NCBI GenBank assembly: GCA_021818505.1
Contig: JAKADX010000001.1
Coordinates: 1 to 64,000 of the forward strand
DNA: 64,000 bases
Origin: Pseudomonadota bacterium
Lineage (GTDB): Bacteria; Pseudomonadota; Alphaproteobacteria; Acetobacterales; Acetobacteraceae
Direction: 5' to 3'
The notes under the pieces were generated by a model. The model was not told the origin of the DNA. It saw only the letters and a program-made list of their open reading frames with translations, and ran no database searches. Of this stretch, positions 8,112 to 17,915 are shown piece after piece. Numbering within the stretch: the first letter of the stretch is position 1; every line of letters starts with the position of its first letter. Position numbers and translations under genes: made by a program.

Positions 8112-11100
8112 CTACATGTCCTCGACGCGCGCGACACCGGGTAGCAACTTCATCGCCTGCGCCAGTCGTGGCGAGACGTTGAAGCCGCCGGGCAGCGCGA
8201 TCTCCACGTCGCGCGCCGCGCCCAGCCGCGGCACCAGCACAACGCGACCGCGCCCCCGCCCCTCGCGCGTCAAGAGCGTACGGATGTGCTCGACCGTCTC
8301 GGTGCGCTCCAGCCACACCCGCATTCCGGCGCCGGCCGCCCGTGCCGCCTCGTCCAGGGGCACCACATCGTTGGCGGTGATGCGCAGCGTTTCGCCCTCG
8401 AGCCGGATATCGACGGTCACCATCACCGAACTGCCGTCGCCGAGCAGGTCGCGCGCACGGGTCAGCACCTCGCTGAACATCGTCACCTCATACGATCCGC
8501 CGCCATCGGACAGGCGCACCCAGGCCATGCGGCTGCCGGTGCGGGTGATGCGTTCCTTGGACGACACCACCGTACCGGCGACGCGCACGCGCGCAGCTCC
8601 CGTCTGCGCCCGTTGCTCCAGCAGATTGCTCGGCACGACGTCGAGCCGGCGCAGCGTCTGCGCATAGGCATCGAGCGGGTGCGCGGTGAGATGAAAGCCG
8701 ACCGCTTCCGCCTCGAAACCCAGCGCATCCATCGCCGGCCACGGCGGCGTGGCCGGCAGACGCAGCGTCTCGGGCTTCGTGCCGGCGCCGAACAGGCCGA
8801 TCTGCCCGCTCGACTTCTCCTGCGCGCTGGCCTGCGCACGGCGCAGGATCAATTCGGCGCCGGCCAGCACCTGCGCGCGGTTGGGATCGAGCGTGTCGAA
8901 GGCGCCGGCCTTCGCCAGATTCTCGATCTGCATTCGGTTGAGCTGCGCCGGATCGACGCGGGCGGCAAAATCCGCAAGGTCGGCGAACGGCCGATCGCCG
9001 CGCGCCGCGACCAGCGCCTCCATCGCAGCGACCCCGACTTTCTTCACCGCGGCCAGCGCGTAGCGAATGCTCAGCGCCCCGGTCTCGTCGCGCTCCAGCG
9101 CGAAATCGGCCTTCGAGCGGTTGACATCGGGGGGAAGCACACGGATGCCCGCGCGCGCGGCATCCTGCCGCAGCGCCGCCAGCCGGTCGGTGTTGCTGAT
9201 CGCCAAACTCATGCAGGCGGCAAGGAAGGCGACGGGATGGTTCGCCTTCATCCACGCAGTCTGGTACGCGACCAGCGCATAGGCGGCCGCGTGCGACTTG
9301 TTGAAGCCATAGTCGGCAAACTTGGCCATGAGGTCGAACACCTCTTCGGCCTTGGACGGCGGGATACCACGGCCCACGGCACCGTCCACGAAGGTCTTGC
9401 GCTGGGCATCCATCTCCGCCCGGATCTTCTTGCCCATGGCGCGGCGCAGCAGGTCGGCGGTGCCGAGGCTGTATCCGGCCATGCGCTGCGCGATCTGCAT
9501 GACCTGTTCCTGATAGACCATGATGCCGTAGGTCTCGGCGAGGATATCGTGGATCTCTGGGTGCGGCGCCTCCCATTTCTCGCCGTGTTTGCGCTGGCAA
9601 TAGGCGGGAATGTTGGCCATCGGACCGGGACGATACAGCGCCACGCCGGCAATCAGGTCCTCGAACCTGTCGGGGCGCATCTGGCGCAGCACGTCGCGCA
9701 TGCCCTGACCTTCGAACTGGAACACCCCGCCGGCGTCCCCCCTTTGCAGCATCTCGTAAGTCGGCCCGTCATCCAGCGGCAGGCGATCCAGATCGACCGT
9801 GATGCCCTGCGCAGCGAGGAAGCGGACGGCGCGTTGCAGGATCGTCAGCGTGGTCAGGCCCAGGAAATCGAACTTCACCAGCCCCGCCTGCTCGACATAT
9901 TTCATCGAGTACTGCGTGACCAGGAACTCCGAACGCGGATCGCGATAGACAGGCACCAACTCGGTCAGCGGCCGGTCGCCGATCACGACGCCGGCGGCGT
10001 GGGTGGAGGCATGGCGATACAGACCCTCCAGTTGCAGCGCGATCTCCAGCAACCTTCGCACGGCCTCGTCATCGGCACGCATCTGCTGCAACTTCGGCTC
10101 GCCCTCGATCGCCTGTTGCAGCGTCACCGGCTTTGCGGGATTGTTCGGAATCAGCTCGGCAACCTTGTTGACCTGGCCGAACGGCAGGCCGAGCACGCGG
10201 CCCACGTCGCGCACCGCGGCGCGCGCCTGCAGCTTGCCGAAGGTGATGATCTGCGCCACCCGGTCGGCACCGTATTCGCGCCGCACATAGGCGATCACCT
10301 CGTCGCGACGATCCTGGCAGAAATCAATGTCGAAATCCGGCATCGAAACCCGCTCGGGGTTGAGGAATCGCTCGAACAGAAGATTGAAGCGCAGCGGATC
10401 GAGGTCGGTGATGGTCAGCGCCCAGGCAGCAACTGAGCCAGCGCCGGAGCCACGGCCGGGACCGACGGGAATCCCCTGCGACTTGGCCCATTGGATGAAA
10501 TCGGCGACGATCAGAAAATAGCCGGAAAAGCCCATCCTGGCGATCACGCCCAGTTCGAACTCCAGCCGTTCGTGATAGCGCGCGCGCGTTGCCGCATCGG
10601 CCTGCATCGCATCCAGTCGCGCCGCCAGGCCCTCCAGCGCCATGGCGCGCACCGTTTCTGCCTCGGTCTGACCGGGTCGCACCTTCGGACAGATCGGCAG
10701 CAGCGGCTTGCGCGTTTCCGCCATCACGGCGCAACGCCGCGCGATCGCCAGGGTGTTGTCGCAGGCATCCGGCAGATCGGCGAACAGCGCACGCATCTTG
10801 GCGGCCGGCTTGAACCAGTGTTCCGGCGTGACGCGCCGCCGCCCCTCCTCCGCCAGCAACCGGCCCTCGGCAATGCAGAGCAGCGCGTCATGTGCTTCGT
10901 GCATCTCGGGACGGGTAAAGAAGCACTCATTGGTCGCGACGAGCGGCACCTCGCGCGCATCGGCGAGCGCGATCAGGCCCGGCTCGATCGCCGGCTCGAT
11001 CGGCTGCCCATGCCGATGCAATTCCATCGCAACGCGATCGGGAAACGCCTCGGCCAATGCGCCGAGCAGATGCTCGGCCTCGGCCCGCCGGCCCTCAGCG

Positions 11101-11534
11101 AGCAGCCGCGCGAGCGGCCCCTGCGTGCCGCCGGTCAGCAGCAGAAGACCCGCGGCGCAATCGGCGATGCGCGCGAGCGGAAGCTGCGGCTTCTGCCCCG
11201 GGTCGGTCTCCAGATAGCCGGCTGACGACAGGGCTTGCAGATTGGCGAACACCGTCGCGTCCTGCGCCAGCAGTACCAGCGGCTCCGGCGGCAGCTTCGG
11301 ATTGTCGGCCCGCGTCAGCGCGATCTGGCAGCCGATGATCGGCTGGACGCCCTTCGCCACGCAGGCCTGACTGAACTCCAGCGCGCCGAACAGATTCCCG
11401 CTGTCGGCGATCGCCACCGCCGGCATCGCCGCATCGCGCGCCAGCGCCGCGATCTTCTCCGCCTTGATCGCGCCCTCACTCAGCGAGTAGCTGGAGTGGA
11501 CACGCAGATGCACGAAGTCACTGTGCTTGGTCAC
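8112..11534 (-). CDS. dnaE: DNA polymerase III subunit alpha
   Basis: A 1140-residue replicative polymerase of the DnaE1 type. The N-terminal PHP domain begins at [15 protein letters not shown]. The catalytic palm carries [12 protein letters not shown] (two of the metal-binding aspartates), followed by fingers with the conserved [15 protein letters not shown] stretch. A helix-hairpin-helix region and a C-terminal OB fold ([17 protein letters not shown]) precede the tail. Length and order are normal. The start is GTG at 11534, overlapping the lolD stop as GTGA, so it is translationally coupled to lolD. It acts at the replication fork with beta clamp and proofreading subunit encoded elsewhere. 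Confidence 0.96.
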   Translation of the reverse strand: MTKHSDFVHLRVHSSYSLSEGAIKAEKIAALARDAAMPAVAIADSGNLFGALEFSQACVAKGVQPIIGCQIALTRADNPKLPPEPLVLLAQDATVFANLQALSSAGYLETDPGQKPQLPLARIADCAAGLLLLTGGTQGPLARLLAEGRRAEAEHLLGALAEAFPDRVAMELHRHGQPIEPAIEPGLIALADAREVPLVATNECFFTRPEMHEAHDALLCIAEGRLLAEEGRRRVTPEHWFKPAAKMRALFADLPDACDNTLAIARRCAVMAETRKPLLPICPKVRPGQTEAETVRAMALEGLAARLDAMQADAATRARYHERLEFELGVIARMGFSGYFLIVADFIQWAKSQGIPVGPGRGSGAGSVAAWALTITDLDPLRFNLLFERFLNPERVSMPDFDIDFCQDRRDEVIAYVRREYGADRVAQIITFGKLQARAAVRDVGRVLGLPFGQVNKVAELIPNNPAKPVTLQQAIEGEPKLQQMRADDEAVRRLLEIALQLEGLYRHASTHAAGVVIGDRPLTELVPVYRDPRSEFLVTQYSMKYVEQAGLVKFDFLGLTTLTILQRAVRFLAAQGITVDLDRLPLDDGPTYEMLQRGDAGGVFQFEGQGMRDVLRQMRPDRFEDLIAGVALYRPGPMANIPAYCQRKHGEKWEAPHPEIHDILAETYGIMVYQEQVMQIAQRMAGYSLGTADLLRRAMGKKIRAEMDAQRKTFVDGAVGRGIPPSKAEEVFDLMAKFADYGFNKSHAAAYALVAYQTAWMKANHPVAFLAACMSLAISNTDRLAALRQDAARAGIRVLPPDVNRSKADFALERDETGALSIRYALAAVKKVGVAAMEALVAARGDRPFADLADFAARVDPAQLNRMQIENLAKAGAFDTLDPNRAQVLAGAELILRRAQASAQEKSSGQIGLFGAGTKPETLRLPATPPWPAMDALGFEAEAVGFHLTAHPLDAYAQTLRRLDVVPSNLLEQRAQTGAARVRVAGTVVSSKERITRTGSRMAWVRLSDGGGSYEVTMFSEVLTRARDLLGDGSSVMVTVDIRLEGETLRITANDVVPLDEAARAAGAGMRVWLERTETVEHIRTLLTREGRGRGRVVLVPRLGAARDVEIALPGGFNVSPRLAQAMKLLPGVARVEDM

Positions 11535-12208
11535 AGCGGCACCACCTTTCCCTCGTGCAGCGTCACCCGCCGGTCCATGCGGGCGGCAAGATCAGGGTTA
11601 TGCGTCGCGATCAATGCCGCGACACCGTGGTTGCGCACCATGCCGAGCAGTTCGTCGAACACGACGGCAGCGGTCCTGACGTCGAGGTTGCCGGTCGGCT
11701 CATCGGCCAGCAGCACTTGCGGCGCGTTCGCCAACGCGCGCGCGATCGCCACCCGCTGCTGCTCGCCCCCCGATAGCCGCCCCGGCAGATGTCCCGCGCG
11801 TCTGCCCAGGCCGAACGCCTCCAGCAGCCCCATCGCCTTGCGCTCCGCATCACCCCGACGTCTGCCGGCGATCATCTGCGGCAGCACGACATTCTCCAAC
11901 GCCGTGAACTCGCCCAGCAAGTGATGGAACTGATAGACGAAGCCGATCGAGTCGCGCCGCACGGCGGTACGCTCGCCATCCGAAAGGGAGCCGGCATCGC
12001 GCCCCTGCACGACAACCTGTCCGCCATCGGGCTTCTCGAGCAGGCCGGCAAGATGCAGCAGCGTTGATTTGCCGGTGCCGGAAGGCGCCACCAGCGCCAC
12101 GATCTCACCCGCCGCGAGCGTCAGATCGACGCCGCGCAGCACCGGAAGCGTCGCATCCCCGGAGCGGAAGGTGCGGACGACGCCCCGCAGCGCCAGCGGC
12201 TCACTCAT
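11531..12208 (-). CDS. lolD: Lipoprotein-releasing ABC transporter ATPase LolD
   Basis: A 225-residue ABC ATPase that drives release of lipoproteins from the inner membrane to the periplasmic carrier. Walker A is APSGTGKST at residues 41-49 (first Gly replaced by Ala, a variant I believe occurs in other alphaproteobacterial LolD proteins). The signature is LSGGEQQR, Walker B is [12 protein letters not shown], and the H-loop is ATHNPDLA. It overlaps the end of lolC by 8 bases and the start of dnaE by 4. The lolC-lolD pairing fixes the function, which would otherwise be ambiguous with FtsE/MacB-type ATPases. Confidence 0.92.
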   Translation of the reverse strand: MSEPLALRGVVRTFRSGDATLPVLRGVDLTLAAGEIVALVAPSGTGKSTLLHLAGLLEKPDGGQVVVQGRDAGSLSDGERTAVRRDSIGFVYQFHHLLGEFTALENVVLPQMIAGRRRGDAERKAMGLLEAFGLGRRAGHLPGRLSGGEQQRVAIARALANAPQVLLADEPTGNLDVRTAAVVFDELLGMVRNHGVAALIATHNPDLAARMDRRVTLHEGKVVPL

Positions 12209-13451
12209 GCCGCAGCGCCTCCACCGGATCGGTGCGCGCCGCCCGCCAGCTTGGGTAGATCGTCGCGAGCAGCGACAGGCCGAGCGCCATCACGATGACC
12301 TGCACCACCTCGCCCCAGTCCACCACGGCGGGAAGCTGCGAGAGAAAATACACTTCCGGATTGAAGAGGTTGGTGCCGGTCAGGTGCTCCAGCCAGTGTT
12401 GCAGAGTGTCGATATTGAAGCAGAACACGATGCCGATCACCGCCCCGACCGCCGTTCCCGCAACGCCGACGAAGGCGCCGCACATCAGGAAGATGCGCAG
12501 AATGGCGCCGGCCGGCGCGCCCATCGTGCGCAACACCGCGATATCGCGCGTCTTGTCCTTGACCATCATGATCAGGCTGGAGATGACGTTGAATGCCGCC
12601 ACCAGTATGATAAGCGTCAGGATCAGGAACATCACGTTCCGCTCCACCTGGACGGCAGTGAACAGGCTGTTGTTGCTCTGCGTCCAGTCGATCACGCGCA
12701 TAGGCTCGCCGGCGAGTGCCGCGCGGATTTCGCGGTTGACGGCACCGACGCCGTCCGGATTGGCCACCATCACCTCGACCTGCGTCACCGCGCCGCGCAG
12801 CTTGAAGAAGATCTGCGCTGCATCCAGCGGTAGATAGACGAAGCTTGTGTCCGCCTCATTGAACCCGACCTGGAAGATCGCGACAACGGTATAGGCGCGG
12901 ATGCGCGGGACGGTGCCGAAGGCCGTTGCCGATCCCTGCGGCGAGACCAGCGTGATGCGGCCGCCGACGCCGATCTGCAATCGCTCGGCCAGTCCGACAC
13001 CGATCGCCGCCGCGTCATCGCCCCGGAAATTCGTGAGACTCCCCGCAACGATGTGATCGCTGATTTCGTGCAGGTTACGCAGGTCCGATTGCGCCATCCC
13101 GCGCACGATGCCGCCATACGCGCCGCCGCGATCGCCGGTCAGCAGCGCTTGACCCTCCACCATCGGCATCGCCGTCACGACGCCCGGCAGCCCGCTGACA
13201 CGCCTGACGATGTCGTCATAGGTGCGCAGCGGCTCGCCCACGGCATAGATGCCGAGATGGCCGTTGAGGCCGAGAATCCGGGACAGAAGCTCCTGGCGGA
13301 AGCCATTCATCACGCTCATCACGATGATCAGCGTGGCGACACCGAGCGCGATGCCGACGAGCGAAAAGATTGCGATGACGGAGACGAATCGCTCGCCGCG
13401 CCGCGCGCGCAGGTAGCGGGCGGCGACCGCCCGCTCGAACGGGCCGAACAT
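12201..13451 (-). CDS. lolC: Lipoprotein-releasing ABC transporter permease LolC/LolE
   Basis: A 416-residue inner-membrane permease of the Lol complex. One transmembrane helix near the N-terminus ([20 protein letters not shown]) is followed by a large periplasmic domain, residues about 50-260, then three C-terminal helices in the FtsX-like region. It ends with [10 protein letters not shown], the usual coupling-helix sequence. Only one permease gene is present, so the complex is probably a homodimer (LolC/E-type, sometimes called LolF), as in other alphaproteobacteria. The start lies directly after the proS stop and the end overlaps lolD. Confidence 0.92.
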   Translation of the reverse strand: MFGPFERAVAARYLRARRGERFVSVIAIFSLVGIALGVATLIIVMSVMNGFRQELLSRILGLNGHLGIYAVGEPLRTYDDIVRRVSGLPGVVTAMPMVEGQALLTGDRGGAYGGIVRGMAQSDLRNLHEISDHIVAGSLTNFRGDDAAAIGVGLAERLQIGVGGRITLVSPQGSATAFGTVPRIRAYTVVAIFQVGFNEADTSFVYLPLDAAQIFFKLRGAVTQVEVMVANPDGVGAVNREIRAALAGEPMRVIDWTQSNNSLFTAVQVERNVMFLILTLIILVAAFNVISSLIMMVKDKTRDIAVLRTMGAPAGAILRIFLMCGAFVGVAGTAVGAVIGIVFCFNIDTLQHWLEHLTGTNLFNPEVYFLSQLPAVVDWGEVVQVIVMALGLSLLATIYPSWRAARTDPVEALRHE

Positions 13452-14756
13452 TCAGCCCAGACGTGCCAATGCCGCGTCGATGTCGAGTTCCTGCCGCTCG
13501 CCGGTCATCCGCCGCTTCAGCTCCACCATCCCGTTGGCGGCGCCGCGCGGCCCGACCACGATCTGCCAGGGATGGCCCATCAGGTCGGCATCGGCGAATT
13601 TCACGCCGGCGCGTTCCTCGCGGTCATCATACAACGCGTTCCCGCGCAGCTTCGCGTACAGATCCTCGCACAGACGGTCGCAATTGGCGTCGCCGACCTT
13701 CAGATTGAGGATGGCGGCGCGGAACGGTGCCACCGCGTCTGGCCATTTGATGCCGGCATCGTCGTGGAACGCCTCGATCAGCGCGCCGACCAGGCGCGAG
13801 ACGCCGACGCCGTAGCTGCCCATGTGCGGCGTTACCGGCGCACCGTCGCGCCCGGCGACGGCAAGGCCGAGCGGGGTACTGTATTTCGTGCCGAAGTAGA
13901 AGATGTGGCCAACCTCGATGCCGCGGCCCTCACGCTTGTCTGCCACACGCGCCCAGGCGGCCTCGTCGTGCTTCTCGTCGGTGGCGGCATAGGGCGTGGT
14001 CATCTGCACGAAGAAGCGTTCCAGATCGGCCTCCGATTCGTGCGACACGGCGCGCGGCGAATAGTCCATCCGCTCGAATGCCGCGTCGTACCACACGCGG
14101 CTTTCACCGGTCGGGGCAAGGATGATGAACTCGTGCGACAGGTTGCCACCGATCGGCCCGCTCTCGGCCTCCATCGGGATCGCATTGACGCCGAGGCGGT
14201 GGAAGGTGCGCATATAGGCGAGCATCATGCGCCGGTAGCTGACCACCGCACTCGCGTAGTCGAGATCGAAGCTATAGGCGTCCTTCATCAGGAACTCGCG
14301 CCCGCGCATGACGCCGAAGCGCGGTCGCACCTCGTCGCGGAACTTCCACTGGATGTGGTAGAGCATCTGCGGCAGTTCGCGGTACGACTTGACCGACTGG
14401 CGGAAGATGTCGGTTATCATCTCCTCATTGGTCGGGCCGTACAGCATGTCGCGGTCGTGGCGGTCCTTGATGCGCAGCATCTCCGGCCCGTAGGCGTCAT
14501 AGCGCCCGCTCTGCCGCCACAGTTCGGCCGGCTGGATGGTCGGCATCAGCATTTCCTGCGCGCCGATCGCATCCTGCTCCTCGCGCACGATCTGCTCGAT
14601 GTTCTGCAACACCCGCCAACCCAGCGGCAGCCAGGCATAGATTCCTGCCGCCGTCTGACGCACCAGGCCGGCGCGCAGCATCAGCCGGTGCGAGACGATC
14701 TGCGCCTCCGCCGGCGTCTCCTTCAGCGTGGGGACAAGGGTGTGCGAAAGTCGCAT
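13452..14756 (-). CDS. proS: Prolyl-tRNA synthetase (short alphaproteobacterial form)
   Basis: A 434-residue class II synthetase that charges tRNA-Pro. The class II motifs are in the first 270 residues ([19 protein letters not shown] and the [17 protein letters not shown] motif 2 region), and the anticodon-binding domain is at the C-terminus. The large YbaK-like editing insertion of E. coli ProRS is absent, which explains the short length and is typical of alphaproteobacteria. The ATG at 14756 gives [19 protein letters not shown], matching homologues; a TTG two codons upstream is less likely. It heads the proS-lolC-lolD-dnaE-cdd unit. Confidence 0.95.
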   Translation of the reverse strand: MRLSHTLVPTLKETPAEAQIVSHRLMLRAGLVRQTAAGIYAWLPLGWRVLQNIEQIVREEQDAIGAQEMLMPTIQPAELWRQSGRYDAYGPEMLRIKDRHDRDMLYGPTNEEMITDIFRQSVKSYRELPQMLYHIQWKFRDEVRPRFGVMRGREFLMKDAYSFDLDYASAVVSYRRMMLAYMRTFHRLGVNAIPMEAESGPIGGNLSHEFIILAPTGESRVWYDAAFERMDYSPRAVSHESEADLERFFVQMTTPYAATDEKHDEAAWARVADKREGRGIEVGHIFYFGTKYSTPLGLAVAGRDGAPVTPHMGSYGVGVSRLVGALIEAFHDDAGIKWPDAVAPFRAAILNLKVGDANCDRLCEDLYAKLRGNALYDDREERAGVKFADADLMGHPWQIVVGPRGAANGMVELKRRMTGERQELDIDAALARLG

Positions 14757-14848
14757 GGGCAATCCATCCGTGACGGGACCGCGCGGAACCTAGCTTCCCG
14801 CCGCCGGCTTCGCCAGAGAGCGCGGAGTCGCCACGATTCGGGGAATAA

Positions 14849-14863
14849 TTGTGCGCCGCACAA
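14849..14863. promoter_or_regulatory. 15-bp palindrome upstream of proS
   Basis: A perfect inverted repeat TTGTGC-GCC-GCACAA in an unusually AT-rich stretch about 93 bp before the proS start. It could be an operator for proS or for a plus-strand transcript through the structured interval. No regulator can be named from the sequence. Confidence 0.35.
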
Positions 14864-14945
14864 ATACGACGCGAAATAAACCGCGCATCGCAGGCCTGCC
14901 CGCGCCCAAAACCAGGTGACAGATCAGCCATTTGAGGCTAGACAG

Positions 14946-14979
14946 AAAAAGGCCCGCGCGCGGACACGCGCAGCGGGCC
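14946..14979 (-). terminator. Rho-independent terminator, minus strand
   Basis: On the minus strand a GGCCCGC/GCGGGCC stem (outer 7 bp, with an inner GCG/CGC extension) is followed at once by TTTTTCTGT. It lies 188 bp beyond the DUF1467 stop and would end the long nuo-birA-coaX-rnj-DUF1467 transcript before proS, or end a minus-strand small RNA. Confidence 0.7.
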
Positions 14980-15058
14980 AAGTTTAGGGAGGAAACGCCA
15001 GTCACACGGCAGGATGAGGGAACGCCTCGTCCTGCCAGTGATGATTCCCGAAACGGGG

Positions 15059-15080
15059 ACCCGTCGTCCACGGGTTTTTT
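15059..15080 (+). terminator. Rho-independent terminator, plus strand
   Basis: ACCCGT-CGTCC-ACGGGT forms a perfect 6-bp stem with a 5-base loop, running into six T residues (15075-15080). On the minus strand the same stem is not followed by a T run. No plus-strand protein gene lies within several kilobases upstream, so its substrate is probably a short non-coding transcript. Confidence 0.65.
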
Positions 15081-15166
15081 CGCACGTGCGGTAAAAAAAC
15101 CAGACTTGCGGACGGGATTCTGCCCGAGAACCTGGCAACGTGCCGACATCTGAAGCACAGTCGCGA

Positions 15167-15427
15167 TCAGTCCGCGGGCAGGGCCAGCCAACCGCTGCGG
15201 AAGCTTAGCCAAGGGCCGGAGATCAGCAGGTAGCACCCGACCCAGATCACTGCGGCGACCAGCGTCGTGATGATCAGCGTGCGCTGCAGTCGCACCTGCG
15301 CTGGCGTGCCCCGCCAGCCGCTGGAGGGGTCTGCCTCGCTGACCGCCTTGGTGCCGATCGGCAGCACTGCGAACAACGCCACCCACCAGATCAGCACGTA
15401 GAGCACGGCGCCGGTGAACCAGTTCAT
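15167..15427 (-). CDS. DUF1467 family small membrane protein
   Basis: An 86-residue protein with two hydrophobic helices (residues about 5-25, LYVLIWWVALFAVLPIG, and about 50-70, LIITTLVAAVIWVGCYLL) separated by a polar loop with SEADPSSGWRGTP. This matches the DUF1467 family of alphaproteobacteria, whose function is unknown; the WW..LFAVLPIG stretch is its hallmark as I remember it. It starts 9 bases after the RNase J stop and is the last gene of the nuo-birA-coaX-rnj series, a frequent position for this family. No enzymatic role can be proposed. Confidence 0.85.
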   Translation of the reverse strand: MNWFTGAVLYVLIWWVALFAVLPIGTKAVSEADPSSGWRGTPAQVRLQRTLIITTLVAAVIWVGCYLLISGPWLSFRSGWLALPAD

Positions 15428-15436
15428 GGCCGCCCT

Positions 15437-17083
15437 TCAGACACGCAGCAGGTGCACATCCACCAGCGGCCGCTTCTGCAACCGCCGGCCGAGCGCACGT
15501 CTCAGCGCCGCGCGCGCCGCCTCCTGCAAGCCGGCATCGTCGCGCCGCAGCGACGCTGGCAGGTCCGCCAGAGTGTCCGCAAGCTCGCCGGCGATGCGCC
15601 CGGTCTCCGGGTCGTCGGCTTCGAACAAGCCGGGGGCGCTGACCCGCGGCATACCGCGCAGCCGCCCCGCCTCATCCACCGCGAGGCTGGCGATGGCGAC
15701 GCCGTTGAACAGCATACGCCGCCGTGCGCCCATCACCCCGCCCTGCAACGGAACCAACCGCGCGCCATCCAGCACCAGGCGTCCGACCGGGGCACTGTCG
15801 ATGACCTCCGGTATGCCCGGAGCAAGGCCGAGGACATCCCCGTCCTCCAGCAGCACCGGGGTCACGCCCGCCTCCTGCGCCAGGGCGGCGTGCGCAGAGA
15901 GGTGGCGCCATTCGCCGTGCACCGGTACCGAGAAGCGCGGTCGCACCAGTCGGTACAACCGCCGCAACTCGTCGCGGGCGGGGTGGCCGGACACATGGAT
16001 CATATGGTCGGCTTCCGTCATCAGCCGCACGCCCCTGCGGACCAGATTGTCCTGGACCATGTGGATCGCGCGCTCGTTGCCGGGGATCACGCGGCTGCTG
16101 AACACAACGGTATCGCCCTCGCCCAGGCCGATGCGCGGATGGCTGTCGGCGGCGATGCGGGCGAGCGCGCTGCGCGGCTCGCCCTGGCTGCCGGTGACCA
16201 GAATCAGCAGGTTGTCGTCCGGCACCTCATTGGCCTCGTCCTCGCCCAGGAACGGCGGGATGCCACGCAGATAGCCGCACTCACGCGCCGCCGCCTCCAG
16301 GTTGCGCAGGCTGCGCCCGACCACTGCGACGCTGCGGCCGGCGGCACGGGCGGCGTGGGCGACAGAGTCGACGCGGGCGATGTTGCTGGCGAAGCAGGTG
16401 ACGGCAACCCGCCCGCGCAACTCGTGGATCAGCGCCGCGAGCGAACGGCGCACATCGGCCTCCGACCCGGAATGTCCCTCCACCATGGCGTTGGTGGAGT
16501 CGCACACCATTGCCAGTACCCCCTCCTCGGCCAGTGCCGCGAACTCGGCCTCGTCGGTCGCGGGGCCGACCACCGGGTCCGGGTCGAGCTTCCAGTCGCC
16601 GGTGTGCAGCACCGTGCCGGCAGGCGTGCGAATGACCAGCGACTGCGATTCCGGCGTGGAATGGGTGACACGGAGCAGGCGCAGGCGGAACGGCGGCAGG
16701 TCGATGGTGCCGCCGGGCGGCACGACGTGCAGCTTCACCTCGCTGAGCAACTGCACCTCGGCCAGCTTACGGCGCAACACGGCGGCCGCGAACGGGCTGG
16801 CATAGACGGGGCAGCGCAATTGTGGCCACAACCAAGCGACGGCACCGAGATGGTCCTCATGCGCGTGAGTGATGACCAGTCCGACCAACCGGTCCCGCCG
16901 CTCGGCGATAAAGGCCGGGTCGGGCATCATCACATCGACCTCGGGCAGCGCCACGCCGCCGAAGCCGATGCCGCAATCCACCGCCAGCCACCGGCCGGCG
17001 CAGCGATAGAGGTTGAGATTCATGCCGATCTCGCCGGTTCCCCCCAACGGGAGGAACGCCAGATCGCCGGTCGCCGCATCCAT
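15437..17083 (-). CDS. rnj: Ribonuclease J
   Basis: A 548-residue metallo-beta-lactamase/beta-CASP nuclease with 5'-3' exo- and endonuclease activity in RNA processing and decay. The N-terminal LPLGGTGEIGMNLNLY opening is typical, the zinc motif HAHEDH spans residues 73-78, and VCDSTNA and VTGSQGEPRSALAR belong to the beta-CASP region. VSGHPARDEL and VHGEWRHL carry the later metal and substrate motifs. It follows coaX by 18 bases. Presence of RNase J together with the usual RNase E in alphaproteobacteria is normal. Confidence 0.93.
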   Translation of the reverse strand: MDAATGDLAFLPLGGTGEIGMNLNLYRCAGRWLAVDCGIGFGGVALPEVDVMMPDPAFIAERRDRLVGLVITHAHEDHLGAVAWLWPQLRCPVYASPFAAAVLRRKLAEVQLLSEVKLHVVPPGGTIDLPPFRLRLLRVTHSTPESQSLVIRTPAGTVLHTGDWKLDPDPVVGPATDEAEFAALAEEGVLAMVCDSTNAMVEGHSGSEADVRRSLAALIHELRGRVAVTCFASNIARVDSVAHAARAAGRSVAVVGRSLRNLEAAARECGYLRGIPPFLGEDEANEVPDDNLLILVTGSQGEPRSALARIAADSHPRIGLGEGDTVVFSSRVIPGNERAIHMVQDNLVRRGVRLMTEADHMIHVSGHPARDELRRLYRLVRPRFSVPVHGEWRHLSAHAALAQEAGVTPVLLEDGDVLGLAPGIPEVIDSAPVGRLVLDGARLVPLQGGVMGARRRMLFNGVAIASLAVDEAGRLRGMPRVSAPGLFEADDPETGRIAGELADTLADLPASLRRDDAGLQEAARAALRRALGRRLQKRPLVDVHLLRV

Positions 17084-17101
17084 GTGGTGTGTCGATCCTT
17101 G

Positions 17102-17911
17102 TCAGTCGCTCTCGGACGGGCGTGTCCGGTCGCGGTGCAATGTGGGGGGCGGGTTACGCTGCGCCAACAGCCGCAGCCCCTCCAGCGTGATATCGGAGTC
17201 GATGTGCTCGATGACGGTGGTGCCCTCGGCCAGCAGCGGCGCCAGCCCGCCGGTCGCAATCACCTTGAGTGGCGCATCGAACTCGGCCCGGATGCGCGCC
17301 ACCAGTCCCTCGACCATGCCGATATAGCCCCAATAGACGCCCGACTGCATGGCAGCCACGGTATTGGTGCCGATCACCGCCTGCGGGCGCCCCATCCCGA
17401 TGCGCGGCAGCCGCGCCGCTGCGCGATGCAGCGCCTCGATCGACAGGTTGATGCCCGGTGCGATCACGCCACCGCGGTACGCCCCGTCCTGGTCCACCAC
17501 GTCGAATGTCGTCGCCGTGCCGAAGTCGATCACCACCAGCGGACCGCGATAGCGCGCATGGGCGGCCAGAGCGTTCAGCAGCCGGTCAGCGCCGACCTCG
17601 TCGGGGTTGTCCACCTTGATGGCGAACCCCCAGTTGAGATTGGAGCGCACCACCAGCGGCTCCACCTCGAACCAGTCGCGGCAGAGGCGGCGGAGGTGAT
17701 ACAGCGCGGCCGGAACCACCGTGCCGATCACGGCGGCGCTGACCTCCTCGCGCCGCAGGCCGCCCAGGGTCAGCAGCGCGAGCAGCCAAACGGCGTATTC
17801 GTCGGAGGTCCGTTGCGGCTCGGTGGCGATGCGCCAGGTGCCGCGCCAAGCCTTGCCGTCATGGATGGCGGCGACGACGTTGGTGTTGCCGGCATCGAAC
17901 ACGAGCAGCAT
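17102..17911 (-). CDS. coaX: Type III pantothenate kinase
   Basis: A 269-residue cytoplasmic kinase of the ASKHA superfamily that phosphorylates pantothenate, the first step of coenzyme A synthesis. The N-terminal phosphate loop [13 protein letters not shown] (D6), the middle [15 protein letters not shown] and VIAPGINLS motifs, and the late [14 protein letters not shown] are all characteristic. Length is typical. The gene sits 4 bases after birA and before rnj. The birA-coaX pairing recalls the bifunctional BirA-CoaX proteins and neighbouring genes known in other bacteria. Confidence 0.95.
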   Translation of the reverse strand: MLLVFDAGNTNVVAAIHDGKAWRGTWRIATEPQRTSDEYAVWLLALLTLGGLRREEVSAAVIGTVVPAALYHLRRLCRDWFEVEPLVVRSNLNWGFAIKVDNPDEVGADRLLNALAAHARYRGPLVVIDFGTATTFDVVDQDGAYRGGVIAPGINLSIEALHRAAARLPRIGMGRPQAVIGTNTVAAMQSGVYWGYIGMVEGLVARIRAEFDAPLKVIATGGLAPLLAEGTTVIEHIDSDITLEGLRLLAQRNPPPTLHRDRTRPSESD

Positions 17912-17915
17912 AGGC

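Larger units (their letters stand above)
14940..15080 (+). ncRNA. Candidate structured small RNA locus
   Basis: The 410-bp gap 14757-15166 contains no convincing gene but holds three stem-loops in 140 bp: 14951-14979, a 12-bp stem at 15009-15037 (GGCAGGAUGAGG paired to CCUCGUCCUGCC, loop GAACG), and 15059-15075 followed by six T. The middle stem has a U-G wobble on the plus strand that becomes a C/A mismatch on the minus strand, favouring a plus-strand RNA. No plus-strand gene lies nearby to account for the plus-strand terminator. No clear promoter was found, and a minus-strand RNA ending at 14946 remains possible. No Rfam family is recognised. Confidence 0.35.
14757..15166. other. 410-bp non-coding interval between proS and DUF1467
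   Basis: The only stretch longer than 300 bp without a protein gene. Open frames here have no ribosome-binding site and lack recognisable domains. It holds the 15-bp palindrome at 14849, three stem-loops, one terminator in each orientation, and a GTTT-AGGGAGG-AAAC mini-hairpin at about 14982-14996. Confidence 0.7.

Noticed and set aside
8286-10436. 716-codon open frame opposite dnaE.
   Set aside because: Antisense to a complete DnaE; composition typical of complementary-strand shadows and no ribosome-binding site or motif.
11650-11700. LolD Walker A starting with Ala instead of Gly considered as a defect (motif is at about 12065-12090).
   Set aside because: The essential GTGKST part is intact and I believe the variant occurs in other alphaproteobacterial LolD proteins.
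14938-15138. Possible 66-aa minus-strand protein in the non-coding interval.
   Set aside because: It runs straight through two terminator-type stem-loops and has no convincing ribosome-binding site.
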